NCBI RefSeq assembly: GCF_027497215.1
Contig: NZ_CP114904.1
Span: forward strand, 868,001 to 932,000
Direction of reading: 5' to 3'
Origin: Micromonospora sp. WMMD812
GTDB taxonomy: Bacteria > Actinomycetota > Actinomycetes > Mycobacteriales > Micromonosporaceae
Length of the DNA: 64,000 nt
The position numbers were made by a program, and so were the translations under genes. Positions 9,158 through 17,896 of the stretch are shown in pieces. The notes beneath the pieces were generated by a model. The model ran no database searches. It saw only the letters and a program-made list of their open reading frames with translations, and had not been told where the DNA came from. The first letter of the stretch is position 1. Each line of letters begins with the position of its first letter.

Positions 9158-10039
9158 TCAGCGACCTCGCCACCCCCACCGCCGCTTCGGGGCGCCCGCG
9201 ACCGGCCCCACGCCACTGCCCGCGGCCTCCTCCATCTCGACCATGCGCGCCCCGATCCGCAGCTTCGCCACGATCTCCGCGCCGGCCGGGCCGAGGAGCC
9301 CGGCCAACCCGTTGCCCAGCGTCAGCACCATCCGGGCCCGGTCGAAGTCGCGGATCAACGCCAGGCACTGCGCGTAGACCGCGTACGTGTTGGCCAGCTC
9401 CCAGAGGCTGAGCGGCCGGCTCGGATCGGCGAGGTTCTGGCGCAGTTCGCTGGCCCGGGAAGCCGCCATCGCCGCCTCCCGGGCGTCGTCGCCGGCCGAC
9501 GAGCCGGTGATGGCCCGGTGCAGCAGCGCGTTCGCCTGGTTGTGGTACGCGGTGCCCATCGCCTCCTGCGTCTTCACCCCGGCGCCCGGCGGCGGCCCGG
9601 CCGTCCGTAGCCCCGTCGCCAGAGCCTCCTCGAGCAGGTCGATGCGCGTGGCGGGCTGCCCGGCGGCGAAGGCGGACTCCGCCACGTCCACCATCGCGGT
9701 GATCAGCTCGGCCAGGGCCTCGTCACGACGCGGACTGGTCGCGTTCCGGTCCTCGGCCGCCACCGCCTCGTTGACCTGCGTGAAGACGCTCACCGCCTCG
9801 CGGCCGAGGGTCATCCCCTCGGCGGGGCGCCCACGCGCGGAGGACAGCATGCCGCGCCGCCACAACGCCCGGGCCAGCTGCTGCTGGTCGCGCCGGTCGC
9901 CCGGCCCTGGGCCGGCCGCCGCGCGCCGGTAGGCATCGATCACCTCGCCCCACAGCCGGTCGGCCTCCGGCCAGTTGTGCTGCTGCGTCGACAACTCGCG
10001 CGCCCGCTCGAACAATGCCGTCCGTCGCTCCGGCCCCAT
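9158..10039 (-). CDS. TPR-like helical repeat protein, function unknown
   Basis: This 293-residue, alanine- and arginine-rich protein is predicted to be all helical. Segments such as NWPEADRLWGEVIDAYRRAA, LARALWRRGMLSSARGRP and LWELANTYAVYAQCLALIRDFDRARMVL have the small/large residue spacing of tetratricopeptide repeats. There is no signal peptide, membrane segment or catalytic motif, so it is probably a cytoplasmic scaffold or sensor. The ATG follows a purine-rich GCGGAGGGCGG...GGGGA stretch. It lies 97 bp upstream of the hydrolase-like membrane protein on the same strand and may be co-transcribed with it. The C-terminus becomes basic (KRRWGWRGR). I do not recognise a named family. Confidence 0.6.
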   Translation of the reverse strand: MGPERRTALFERARELSTQQHNWPEADRLWGEVIDAYRRAAAGPGPGDRRDQQQLARALWRRGMLSSARGRPAEGMTLGREAVSVFTQVNEAVAAEDRNATSPRRDEALAELITAMVDVAESAFAAGQPATRIDLLEEALATGLRTAGPPPGAGVKTQEAMGTAYHNQANALLHRAITGSSAGDDAREAAMAASRASELRQNLADPSRPLSLWELANTYAVYAQCLALIRDFDRARMVLTLGNGLAGLLGPAGAEIVAKLRIGARMVEMEEAAGSGVGPVAGAPKRRWGWRGR

Positions 10040-10202
10040 GTCCCCGCACCGCCCTCCGCCGTAGCCACCCGGGCCCCGCCGCCTCGAGCGATCGCCGTCG
10101 ATTCTACGGCGGGGTGGCGAGCGGTCCGGGGGACGACGAACGGCGCCCGCGTGCTCCCGTCGAGGGCCGCGCCGGTGCGCCGCCCGCCGGTGCGGACGGC
10201 GG

Positions 10203-10619
10203 CTATCGCGGGTGGGTGGGGCGCACGGCGCGCACCAGGAGCGCCACGACCGTGGTGCCCGCGGCGAGCCCGGCCAGCAGCAGCACGGCGCCGACCGCGT
10301 ACAGGCCGGTGTCGTCCCGGGAGGCCCAGGTCGCGGCCCAGGCGGCGGTGAACGCGAGGGTCAGCGCGGCGGACGCCGGCACCGGCCGCACGCCGACCAG
10401 CAGCGCGCCGACGAACACCACCAGCAGCGTCAGCCCGCACCCGACGACCTGCCACGCCTGGTACGGGCCGCTCGTCGCACCGGTGACCGGGTCCACCTGA
10501 TAGCCGGTGTCCCAGCCCAGCCACGCGTACCAGGCGGCGGCCGACAGCAGCGCGACGGCCAGGGCGCCCGCCGCCTGGGTCAGGGGAGTAGCGGGACGGA
10601 GGGCGGAGGTGAATCTCAT
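10203..10619 (-). CDS. Small hypothetical membrane protein (four predicted helices)
   Basis: 138 residues from the ATG at 10617-10619. Hydrophobic segments lie at about residues 15-35 (AAGALAVALLSAAAWYAWL), 55-77, 83-100 and 105-128, separated by short polar loops; the C-terminus is basic. The loop after helix 1 (GYQVDPVTGATSGPYQAWQ) probably lies outside. No known family is recognised. There is no Shine-Dalgarno sequence, but a TAGCGT box ends exactly 7 nt before the ATG, the arrangement of a leaderless actinobacterial message. The gene lies upstream of the TPR-like gene (163 bp gap) and is divergent from the dehydrogenase at 10737. Confidence 0.6.
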   Translation of the reverse strand: MRFTSALRPATPLTQAAGALAVALLSAAAWYAWLGWDTGYQVDPVTGATSGPYQAWQVVGCGLTLLVVFVGALLVGVRPVPASAALTLAFTAAWAATWASRDDTGLYAVGAVLLLAGLAAGTTVVALLVRAVRPTHPR

Positions 10620-10736
10620 GCGGCCGACGCTATGCCGGGCCGTCGGTCGACGCATGAGCGCCCGTACCCACGGACTTGTCGTTCCCGCCATCGCCGGCCG
10701 GCCCGGCCCTTACGCTGCCGGGGAGGAGGGGTGCAC

Positions 10737-11606
10737 ATGGCGGGAGCGCAGCGCGTGGCCGTACTCGGGCTCGGCGGGATGGGTTCGCCGATGGCGGCCA
10801 ACATCCTCCGGGCCGGCCTGCCCACCGTGGTGTGGAACCGCCGCCCGGAGCCGGCCCGCCGCCTCGGCGAGCTGGGCGCCGAGGTCGCCGACGCCCCGGG
10901 GGACGCGGTACGCCGGGCGGACGTGGTGATCACGATGGTGACCGACGCGGACGCCGTCCTGGACATCGCCGACGGTCGGGGCATGCTGGCCGCGATGCCC
11001 GACGGGGCGATCTGGGCACAGATGAGCACCATCGGGGTCGACGGCACCGGGCGGGTCGCCCGACTGGTCGCCGAGCGCCGGCCCGGCGTCGTCCTGGTGG
11101 ACGCCCCGGTGGCGGGCAGTCGGGGGCCGGCCGAACAGGGGAAGCTTCTCGTCCTCGCCTCCGGCCCGGAGGAGGCGCGGGAGCGGACCGCTGCGGTCTT
11201 CGACGCGGTGGGGCAGCGTACGGTCTGGGTCGGCCCGGCCGGGGCCGGCTCGCGGCTCAAGCTGGCCAACAACCTGATGCTCGCCTTCCTCTCCGAGGGG
11301 CTCGCCGAGGCGATCGCGTTCGGCCGGGCGCTCGGACTGGACCGGTCGGCGGTGCTCGGCGCGCTGCAGGGAGGTCCGCTGGCCGCGCCCTGGGCGGCGG
11401 AGAAGATGGAGCGGATCGCCCGCGACGACTACTCCCCGCAGTATCCGCTCACTCTCGCGCTCAAGGACGTGAACCTGGCGCTGCGCGAGGTCGACGTCGA
11501 CCGGTTCGCCGTGGCCAGCACCCTGGCCGCGCAGTGGCAGCGGGCGGTGGACCGCGGGTTCGGCGCGGACGACGTCACCGTGGTCACCCGCGCTCTGGAG
11601 CACTGA
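10737..11606 (+). CDS. NAD(P)-dependent beta-hydroxyacid dehydrogenase family protein
   Basis: This 289-residue protein has the N-terminal Rossmann motif VAVLGLGGMGSPMAANILRAG with VWNRRPEPA after strand 2, which suggests an NADP-preferring pocket. The substrate motif DAPVAGSRGPAEQGKLLVLASG and the catalytic lysine region GAGSRLKLANNLMLA follow. These identify the 3-hydroxyisobutyrate dehydrogenase/GLYR family, which also includes imine reductases; the Lys after the cofactor domain supports true hydroxyacid chemistry. GGGAGGAGG (10721-10729) is followed after 7 nt by the ATG at 10737. The substrate is not predictable. It is the last gene before the hopanoid operon, separated by about 310 bp, and is probably a separate transcription unit. 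Confidence 0.88.
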   Translation: MAGAQRVAVLGLGGMGSPMAANILRAGLPTVVWNRRPEPARRLGELGAEVADAPGDAVRRADVVITMVTDADAVLDIADGRGMLAAMPDGAIWAQMSTIGVDGTGRVARLVAERRPGVVLVDAPVAGSRGPAEQGKLLVLASGPEEARERTAAVFDAVGQRTVWVGPAGAGSRLKLANNLMLAFLSEGLAEAIAFGRALGLDRSAVLGALQGGPLAAPWAAEKMERIARDDYSPQYPLTLALKDVNLALREVDVDRFAVASTLAAQWQRAVDRGFGADDVTVVTRALEH

Positions 11607-11696
11607 GTCGGGGCCGCTCCCCGATCCTTCGGACCACCGTCGCCGGCTCTCTCCCGGCGCGCTCTCCGCCCCCCTTGGTCGAGGTATTCGAACCGA

Positions 11697-11725
11697 TTTC
11701 AGGCGGTAGGAGTGATCAGTAGGGT
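11697..11725 (+). promoter_or_regulatory. Candidate promoter of the hopanoid operon
   Basis: The 310-bp gap before dxs holds no convincing gene. It contains TTTCAG (11697-11702), 17 nt, then TAGGGT (11720-11725). If used, the transcript would have a leader of about 185 nt before dxs. The match to consensus is moderate. The rest of the gap shows nothing I recognise. Confidence 0.35.
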
Positions 11726-11916
11726 TAAGGTGATTTTGCGCAGGTTCCAAGCGGCCCGTTGTCCCCGGCCCTACCCGTTGCACCCGGCGCGGGCCACCGT
11801 CTCCGCAGCGTGCGGTGGACGAGCGTCGCAGCACGACCCACGCCGGCGGCCGCCCCGCCGGCCGGCGATCCACACGGTTGTCGCCGCGGAGTCGCGCGTG
11901 CCCGGACGGAGAGATG

Positions 11917-13761
11917 ATGTCCCTGCTTGACGATGTCAACCAGCCCGCAGACCTCAATCGGCTCACCGGCGACCAGCTCGGGTCGCTCGCGACCGAGATC
12001 CGGGAGTTCCTCGTCGAGGCGGTCTGCCGGCGGGGCGGGCACCTCGGGCCCAACCTCGGCATGGTCGAGCTGACCCTCGCGCTGCACCGCGTGTTCCGCT
12101 CCCCGCACGACCGGATCATCTTCGACACCGGGCACCAGGCGTACGTCCACAAGCTGCTCACCGGCCGACGGGAGCGCTTCACCAGGCTGCGCGGGCGGGG
12201 CGGCCTGTCGGGCTACCCGCGACGTGCCGAGTCACCGCACGACATCGTCGAGAACTCCCACGCCTCGACCGCGCTCTCCTACGCGGACGGGCTCTCCCGC
12301 GCGTACGCCCTGGACGGGATCCGCCGCACGGTGGTGGCGGTCATCGGCGACGGCGCCCTCACCGGCGGACTCGCCTGGGAGGCGCTGAACAACCTGGCGA
12401 CCTCGCCGGGCCGCGTGGTGATCGTCCTCAACGACAACGGCCGGTCGTACGCCCCGACGGTGGGCGGCCTGGCCGCCCACCTCGCCGGCCTGCACACCGC
12501 CGCCACCGGTGACGACCCGGCCGGGCCGACGCCCGACGCGCCGACCATCTTCCAGGCGCTCGGGCTGGCGTACCTCGGCCCGGTCGACGGTCACGACGTC
12601 GCACAGGTCGAGGCGGCGCTGCGCACCGCCCGCGCCGGTGACCGGTCGGTCGTGGTGCACTGCGTCACCCGGAAGGGGTACGGGCACGTGCCGAGCGAGG
12701 CCGACGAGGCCGACCGGCTGCACGCCGTCGGCGTGGTCGACCCGCGGACCGGCCAGCCGGCCAACGCGCCGGGCCGGACCTGGACGGATGCCTTCTCCGA
12801 CGAACTGGTGGCCATGGGCGAGGACTGCCCCGACCTGGTGGCGGTCTCGGCGGCGATGCTCGGCCCCACCGGCCTCGCCGGCTTCGGGGCGCGCTACCCC
12901 GACCGGACCATCGACGTCGGCATCGCCGAGCAGCACGCCGTCACCTCGGCGGCCGGGCTCGCCATCGGCGGCAAGCATCCGGTGGTCGCCGTCTACGCCA
13001 CTTTCCTCAACCGGGCGGTCGACCAGGTTCTGCTCGACGTGGCCCTGCACCGGCTGCCGGTCACCCTCGTGCTCGACCGGGCGGGGATCACCGGCCCGGA
13101 CGGGCCCAGCCACCACGGCATGTGGGACCTGGCGCTGCTGGGCGCGGTGCCGGGGCTGCGGGTGGCCGCGCCACGCGACGAGACGACCCTGCGCGAGGAG
13201 CTGCGGGAGGCGGTCGCCGACCAGGACGGGCCCACGGTGCTGCGGTTCCCGAAGGCCAGGGTGGGCGACGAGATCCCCGCCCTCTACCGGACCGGCGGTC
13301 TGGACGTCCTGCGCACCGCGGCGGGCGCGCCGGTCCTCCTGGTCGCCGTCGGCGCGATGGCCGCGCCCGCGCTGCGCGCGGCCGACCTGCTCGCGGAAGC
13401 TGGCGTGGAGTGCACGGTCGTGGACCCGCGCTGGGTCCGGCCGGTGAACCCGGCGCTGGCCGGTCTGGCCGCCGAACACGCCCTGGTGGTCACCGTCGAG
13501 GACGGCGTCCGCGACGGGGGCGTGGGGGGCGCCGTCGCGCTGGCGTTCGCCGACGCGGGCGTGGGCAGCCCGGTGCGCGCCCTGGGCCTGCCGACGTCGT
13601 TCATCACCCACGGCGAGCGGGCCGGTCTGCTCGCCGAGCACGGGCTGGACCCGCCCGGCATCTGCGCCGCGGTGCTGCACCAGGTGTCCACCCTCCCCGC
13701 CGACCTCGCCGTGCGGGTGCGGGCCCGGGCGCAGCAGCCGCTGACCCCGCTGCCCGGATGA
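11917..13761 (+). CDS. dxs: 1-deoxy-D-xylulose-5-phosphate synthase
   Basis: About 614 residues, full length for DXS. It condenses pyruvate and glyceraldehyde-3-phosphate with thiamine diphosphate, the first step of the MEP isoprenoid pathway. Visible motifs are [16 protein letters not shown] near the N-terminus, the thiamine-diphosphate motif [16 protein letters not shown] (about residues 140-155) and the pyrimidine-domain Glu in [15 protein letters not shown] (about residue 335). A C-terminal transketolase domain follows. Two ATGs lie in tandem (11914 and 11917); GGAG at 11908-11911 is better spaced for the second. It heads the hopanoid operon, so it is probably a pathway-dedicated copy that raises isoprenoid precursor supply. 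A housekeeping dxs is expected elsewhere but cannot be seen here. Confidence 0.95.
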   Translation: MSLLDDVNQPADLNRLTGDQLGSLATEIREFLVEAVCRRGGHLGPNLGMVELTLALHRVFRSPHDRIIFDTGHQAYVHKLLTGRRERFTRLRGRGGLSGYPRRAESPHDIVENSHASTALSYADGLSRAYALDGIRRTVVAVIGDGALTGGLAWEALNNLATSPGRVVIVLNDNGRSYAPTVGGLAAHLAGLHTAATGDDPAGPTPDAPTIFQALGLAYLGPVDGHDVAQVEAALRTARAGDRSVVVHCVTRKGYGHVPSEADEADRLHAVGVVDPRTGQPANAPGRTWTDAFSDELVAMGEDCPDLVAVSAAMLGPTGLAGFGARYPDRTIDVGIAEQHAVTSAAGLAIGGKHPVVAVYATFLNRAVDQVLLDVALHRLPVTLVLDRAGITGPDGPSHHGMWDLALLGAVPGLRVAAPRDETTLREELREAVADQDGPTVLRFPKARVGDEIPALYRTGGLDVLRTAAGAPVLLVAVGAMAAPALRAADLLAEAGVECTVVDPRWVRPVNPALAGLAAEHALVVTVEDGVRDGGVGGAVALAFADAGVGSPVRALGLPTSFITHGERAGLLAEHGLDPPGICAAVLHQVSTLPADLAVRVRARAQQPLTPLPG

Positions 13762-13798
13762 ACCGCCGTCGCCCCCGCGCCCGAGAGGAAGGACAGGG

Positions 13799-14656
13799 AT
13801 GAGTCAGCAGACCGTCGTGCCCGCGGTGCACCGGCTCGCCCAGGCCCGGGCGGAGGAGAACTTCCCCGTGGCGCTCCGGGTGCTGCCCGCGCGGCACCGC
13901 CGCCACCTCATCGCCGTCTACGGGTACGCCCGCCACGTCGACGACGTCGGCGACGAGCCCATGGCGCCCGGGGTCGACCGGCTCGCCGAGCTGGACCGGA
14001 TCGAGGCCGAACTGCGCGCGCTGTACACCGGCCGCACGGTGAGCCATCCGGTGGTCCGGGCCCTCGCCCCGACCGTGGCCCAGTGCCGCCTTCCCCTCGA
14101 CGCGCTGGTCCGGCTCGTCGAGGCGAACCGGGTCGACCAGCGGGTCACCCACTACGGCACCTTCGCTCAGCTGGTCGACTACTGCACCCTGTCCGCGAAC
14201 CCGGTCGGTGAGCTGGTGCTGCACGTGTTCGGACAGGCCGGGCCGGCGCAACGGGCGCTCTCCGACCGGATCTGCACGGCGCTGCAACTGGTCGAGCACC
14301 TGCAGGACGTGGCCGAGGACCACCGGCGCGGCCGGATCTACCTGCCGGCGGAGGACCGGGAACGGTTCGGGGTCACCGAGGACGACCTGGCCCGACCCGC
14401 CGCGAACCGGCCGCTGCGCGAGCTGATCGCCTTCGAGGCGGAGCGGGCCCGGGCCTGGATCGACGCCGGCGCGCCGCTGGTGTCGGCGCTGCGTGGCTGG
14501 GCCCGGCTGGCGGTCAGCGGCTACCTGGCCGGTGGCCGGGCAACCCTCGACGCGCTCGCGGAGGCCGACCACGACCCGCTGCGGTGGTCCGTGCGCCCCC
14601 GCCGCGGGCGGGTGCTGCGCCGCTGGCTGTCCGCGACCGTGCGGAGCGCCGGATGA
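13799..14656 (+). CDS. hpnC: Squalene synthase HpnC (hydroxysqualene synthase)
   Basis: A 285-residue trans-isoprenyl diphosphate synthase of the squalene/phytoene synthase family. The first Asp-rich motif is YARHVDDVGDE (about residues 43-53) and the second lies in LVEHLQDVAEDHRRGRIYLP. In characterised hpnCDE systems HpnC converts presqualene diphosphate to hydroxysqualene. The assignment as HpnC rather than HpnD rests on gene order and on the characteristic AEENFPVALRVLPARHR start. AGAGGAAGGA precedes the ATG. The stop overlaps the hpnD start (ATGA), so translation is coupled. Confidence 0.92.
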   Translation: MSQQTVVPAVHRLAQARAEENFPVALRVLPARHRRHLIAVYGYARHVDDVGDEPMAPGVDRLAELDRIEAELRALYTGRTVSHPVVRALAPTVAQCRLPLDALVRLVEANRVDQRVTHYGTFAQLVDYCTLSANPVGELVLHVFGQAGPAQRALSDRICTALQLVEHLQDVAEDHRRGRIYLPAEDRERFGVTEDDLARPAANRPLRELIAFEAERARAWIDAGAPLVSALRGWARLAVSGYLAGGRATLDALAEADHDPLRWSVRPRRGRVLRRWLSATVRSAG

Positions 14657-15522
14657 CCGCGACCGTCGGCGTCGAGGCCGCCTACCGCCGCTGCGAGGAC
14701 ATCACCCGTAGCCAGGCCGCCAACTTCGCGTACGGCATCCGGCTGCTGCCGGGGGCCAAGCGTCGCGCGCTCTCGGCCATCTACGCCACGGCCCGGCGGG
14801 TCGACGACATCGGCGACGGCGACCTGCCGCCGGAGGAGAAGCTGCGCCGGCTGGAGCAGACCCGGGCCGCGCTGCACCGGCTGCCCGCCGACGGCGGCGG
14901 CGACCCGGTCCTCACCGCGCTCGGGCACGCCGCGACCCGGATGCCGATCCCGCTGGCCGCCTTCGACGAACTCGTCGACGGCTGCGCGGCCGACGTCACC
15001 GGCCGCCGGTACGAGACCTTCGAGGACCTGCACTGGTACTGCCGCTGCGTGGCCGGCTCGATCGGTCGGCTCTCCCTCGGCGTCTTCGGCACCGCCGAGT
15101 CCGGCGTGGCGGCCCCGCTGGCCGACGCGCTCGGCGTCGCCCTGCAACTCACCAACATCCTGCGCGATCTCGTCGAGGACCGCGTCGACGGGCGGATCTA
15201 CCTGCCCGCCGAGGACCTGGCGCGGTTCGGCTGCGCGCTGGAGTTGGGCGACGGTGGCTTCACCGATCCGCCCGAGCGGCTGACCGACCTGGTCCGCTTC
15301 GAGGCGGCCCGGGCGGCCCGCTGGTACGACACCGGTCTTCGGCTGCTGCCGCTGCTCGACCGGCGCAGCGCCGCCTGCACCGCGGCGATGGCCGGCATCT
15401 ACCGCCGGCTGCTCGCCCGGATCGCGGCCGAGCCCCTCGCGGTCACCCGCGGACGGGTGTCGTTGCCCGCCTCCGAGAAGGCCTGGGTGGCGGCCCGGGC
15501 ACTGGTCGGGCGATCCGCATGA
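14653..15522 (+). CDS. hpnD: Presqualene diphosphate synthase HpnD
   Basis: A 289-residue paralogue of the preceding gene. It has RSQAANFAYGIRLLPGAKRRALSAIY-type N-terminal motifs, a first Asp-rich motif ARRVDDIGDGD (about residues 48-58) and a second region NILRDLVEDRVDGRIYLPAE. HpnD joins two farnesyl diphosphates into presqualene diphosphate. The ATG at 14653 overlaps the hpnC stop by 4 nt and a CGGAG lies 7 nt upstream. The stop likewise overlaps the hpnE start. Length and motifs are normal for the family, with no sign of decay. Confidence 0.93.
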   Translation: MTATVGVEAAYRRCEDITRSQAANFAYGIRLLPGAKRRALSAIYATARRVDDIGDGDLPPEEKLRRLEQTRAALHRLPADGGGDPVLTALGHAATRMPIPLAAFDELVDGCAADVTGRRYETFEDLHWYCRCVAGSIGRLSLGVFGTAESGVAAPLADALGVALQLTNILRDLVEDRVDGRIYLPAEDLARFGCALELGDGGFTDPPERLTDLVRFEAARAARWYDTGLRLLPLLDRRSAACTAAMAGIYRRLLARIAAEPLAVTRGRVSLPASEKAWVAARALVGRSA

Positions 15523-16892
15523 CCGGGCCGACAGCTCCGCCGGGCGGCGGCGGTGTGTGCGTCATCGGCGGCGGGCTGGCCGGCATCACCGCGGCGATCC
15601 GCCTCGCCGACCTCGGCCTTCCGGTGACCCTGCTGGAGAGCCGGCCCGAACTCGGCGGTGCCACCTACTCGTTCCGCCGGCACGGGCTGACCGTGGACAC
15701 CGGGCAGCACGTCTTCCTGCGCTGCTACCACGCGTACCGGGGCCTGCTGGACCGGCTCGGCACCACCGCCGGCACGGACCTGCAACCGCGGTTCTCGGTG
15801 CCGGTGGTGCTTCCCGGCCGGCCGCCGCACCTGCTGGCCCGCCGCCGGCTGCCCGCGCCGGCGCACCTGCTGCCCGCCCTGGCCGGCTACCGGCTGCTCA
15901 GCCCCGGCGAGCGGCTCGCCGCCGTCCGCGCCTGTGCCGCGCTGCGGCACGTCGACCCGGACGCGCCGGCCACCGACCGGATCGCCTTCGGTGACTGGCT
16001 CGCCGCGCACGGCCAGAGCGAGCGCGCGGTGCGCCGGCTCTGGGACCTGATCACCGTGGCGGCGTTGAACCTGCCCAGCACACAGGCGTCGCTGGCCCTG
16101 GCCGCCCGGGTGTTCCGCACCGGTCTGCTCGAGGCGGCCGACGCCGGCGACATCGGCCGCCCCCTGGTGCCCCTGGTCGACCTGCACGCGGTCGCCGCCC
16201 GGCGGGTGCTGGACCGGCTCGGTGCCCGGGTGCACATCCGGACCCGGGTCCGGTGGATCCACCCGGAGCCCGGCGGTTTCCGCGTCGGGGTGGGCGGCGG
16301 CGAACTCGCCGCGGACGCGGTCGTGCTGGCGGTGCCCCACCAGACCGCGGCCGCGCTGGTGCCCCCGCCCGCCGCGCCGGACGCGGGCGTCTGGCACCGG
16401 TTGGGCGCGGCCCCGATCGTCAACGTGCACCTGCGCTACGCCCGCCGGATCACCCGGCTGACCATGGCCGCCGCGGTGGACTCCGCGGCACAGTGGATCT
16501 TCGACCGGTCGGCGCCGGACGCCGGCGACGAGCAGCACCTGGTGGTGTCGCTGTCGGCCGCCGACGCCGAGATCGACCGCCCGGCCGCCGAACTGGTGGC
16601 GGCACAGCGCCACGCGCTGGCCGAGCTGTTCCCCGCCGCCCGCCACACCCCGGTACGCGACGCGTTCGTCAGCCGGGAACCGCGGGCGACCTTCCGGCAG
16701 GCCCCCGGCACCCGGGCGTACCGGCCGGCTCCGACCACTCGCCTGCCCGGGCTGGTACTGGCTGGCGCTTGGACCGACACCGGATGGCCGGACACGATGG
16801 AGGGCGCGGTACGCAGCGGCCAGGAGGCCGCCGACATCCTCGCCCGGCAGCTCGTGTCCCGGCCCCGACACCACACGGAGGCCGCACGATGA
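15519..16892 (+). CDS. hpnE: Hydroxysqualene dehydroxylase HpnE
   Basis: A 457-residue FAD-dependent amine-oxidase/phytoene-desaturase-type protein. The dinucleotide-binding motif VCVIGGGLAGITAAIRLA lies at residues 13-30, ESRPELGGATYSF follows, and the C-terminal FAD motif is in LVLAGAWTDTGWPDTMEGAVRSG. In hpnCDE systems HpnE reductively removes the hydroxyl of hydroxysqualene to give squalene. A start at residue 1 is fixed by the 4-nt ATGA overlap with hpnD. The stop overlaps the next ATG. All signature segments are intact. Confidence 0.92.
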   Translation: MTGPTAPPGGGGVCVIGGGLAGITAAIRLADLGLPVTLLESRPELGGATYSFRRHGLTVDTGQHVFLRCYHAYRGLLDRLGTTAGTDLQPRFSVPVVLPGRPPHLLARRRLPAPAHLLPALAGYRLLSPGERLAAVRACAALRHVDPDAPATDRIAFGDWLAAHGQSERAVRRLWDLITVAALNLPSTQASLALAARVFRTGLLEAADAGDIGRPLVPLVDLHAVAARRVLDRLGARVHIRTRVRWIHPEPGGFRVGVGGGELAADAVVLAVPHQTAAALVPPPAAPDAGVWHRLGAAPIVNVHLRYARRITRLTMAAAVDSAAQWIFDRSAPDAGDEQHLVVSLSAADAEIDRPAAELVAAQRHALAELFPAARHTPVRDAFVSREPRATFRQAPGTRAYRPAPTTRLPGLVLAGAWTDTGWPDTMEGAVRSGQEAADILARQLVSRPRHHTEAAR

Positions 16893-17896
16893 CCGTTGTA
16901 CGCAGCCGCAGCAGCGACCAGATCCAGACTCACGTCGAGCCGGCGATCCGGGTCCTCCTCGACCGTCTGGACGCGGGCAACCGGCTGGTCGCCGGCTACC
17001 AGCTCGGCTACTGGGACGCCGACGGGTCACCCGCCGCCAACCAGGGCAAGGGCCTGCGTCCGGCGCTGGCGCTGCTGTCGGCCCGGGCCGCGGGCGCCGA
17101 CGTCGGGGCGGGCGTGCCGGCCGCCGCCGCCGTCGAGCTGGCGCACAACTTCTCGCTGCTGCACGACGACGTCATGGACGGCGACACCGAGCGACGCCAC
17201 CGGCCGACCGCGTGGACGGTGTTCGGCGTGGGTCCGGCGATCCTCGCCGGCGACGCGCTCATCGGGCTCGCGTACGAGGCGCTGGTCGAGCAGCCCGGCG
17301 GCCACCCGGCGGCGCAGCGGCTCGCCCACGACGTACGGGCGCTGATCGCCGGCCAGATGGCCGACCTCACCTTCGAGCGGCGCGACGACGTCACCCTCGA
17401 CGAGTGCCTGACCATGGCGGGAAACAAGACGGCCGCCCTGCTGGCCGGGTCGTGCGCGCTCGGCGCGCTGCTCTGCGGCGCACCGGCCGCGCTCGTCGAC
17501 GGCCTGTCCCGGTTCGGCTTCCACCTGGGACTGGCCTTCCAGCTCGTCGACGACGTGCTCGGCATCTGGGGAGACCCGCGGCGCACTGGCAAGCCGGTCG
17601 GGTCGGACCTGCGCGCCCGCAAGCGCAGCATCCCGGTCGTCCGGGCGCTGAGCGGCGGTGACGCCGCGGGCGCGGCCCTGGCCGAGCTCTACCGCGCGCC
17701 GGCACCGCTCGGCGACGACGACGTCGCCCGGGCGAGCGCACTGGTCGAGGAGACCGGCGCCCGCGACTGGACGCAGCAGCGGGCCTGGCAGGAGACCGAA
17801 CGGGCCCGGGCCGAGCTGGACGCGCTGGAGCTGCCGGACGACGTACGCGGCGAACTCGCCGACGTGGCCGACTTCATCACCGGGCGGGACCACTGA
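16889..17896 (+). CDS. Polyprenyl (probably farnesyl) diphosphate synthase
   Basis: A 335-residue E-type isoprenyl diphosphate synthase. The first Asp-rich motif is in NFSLLHDDVMDGDTERRHRPT (about residues 87-107), the GNKTAALL segment is in the middle, and the second Asp-rich motif is FQLVDDVLGIWGDPRRTGKPVGSDLRARK. It should elongate IPP/DMAPP to the farnesyl diphosphate used by HpnD. Chain length cannot be read with certainty, although operon context argues for C15. CGGAGG lies 8 nt before the ATG, which overlaps the hpnE stop. The TGA overlaps the shc ATG as TGATG. Confidence 0.92.
   Translation: MTVVRSRSSDQIQTHVEPAIRVLLDRLDAGNRLVAGYQLGYWDADGSPAANQGKGLRPALALLSARAAGADVGAGVPAAAAVELAHNFSLLHDDVMDGDTERRHRPTAWTVFGVGPAILAGDALIGLAYEALVEQPGGHPAAQRLAHDVRALIAGQMADLTFERRDDVTLDECLTMAGNKTAALLAGSCALGALLCGAPAALVDGLSRFGFHLGLAFQLVDDVLGIWGDPRRTGKPVGSDLRARKRSIPVVRALSGGDAAGAALAELYRAPAPLGDDDVARASALVEETGARDWTQQRAWQETERARAELDALELPDDVRGELADVADFITGRDH

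Noticed and set aside
11712..11930. 72-codon frame before dxs (starting [12 protein letters not shown])
   Set aside because: Start has no usable spacing from a ribosome-binding site, the product turns into Arg/Pro/His-rich noise and overlaps dxs. A leader role is not supported.
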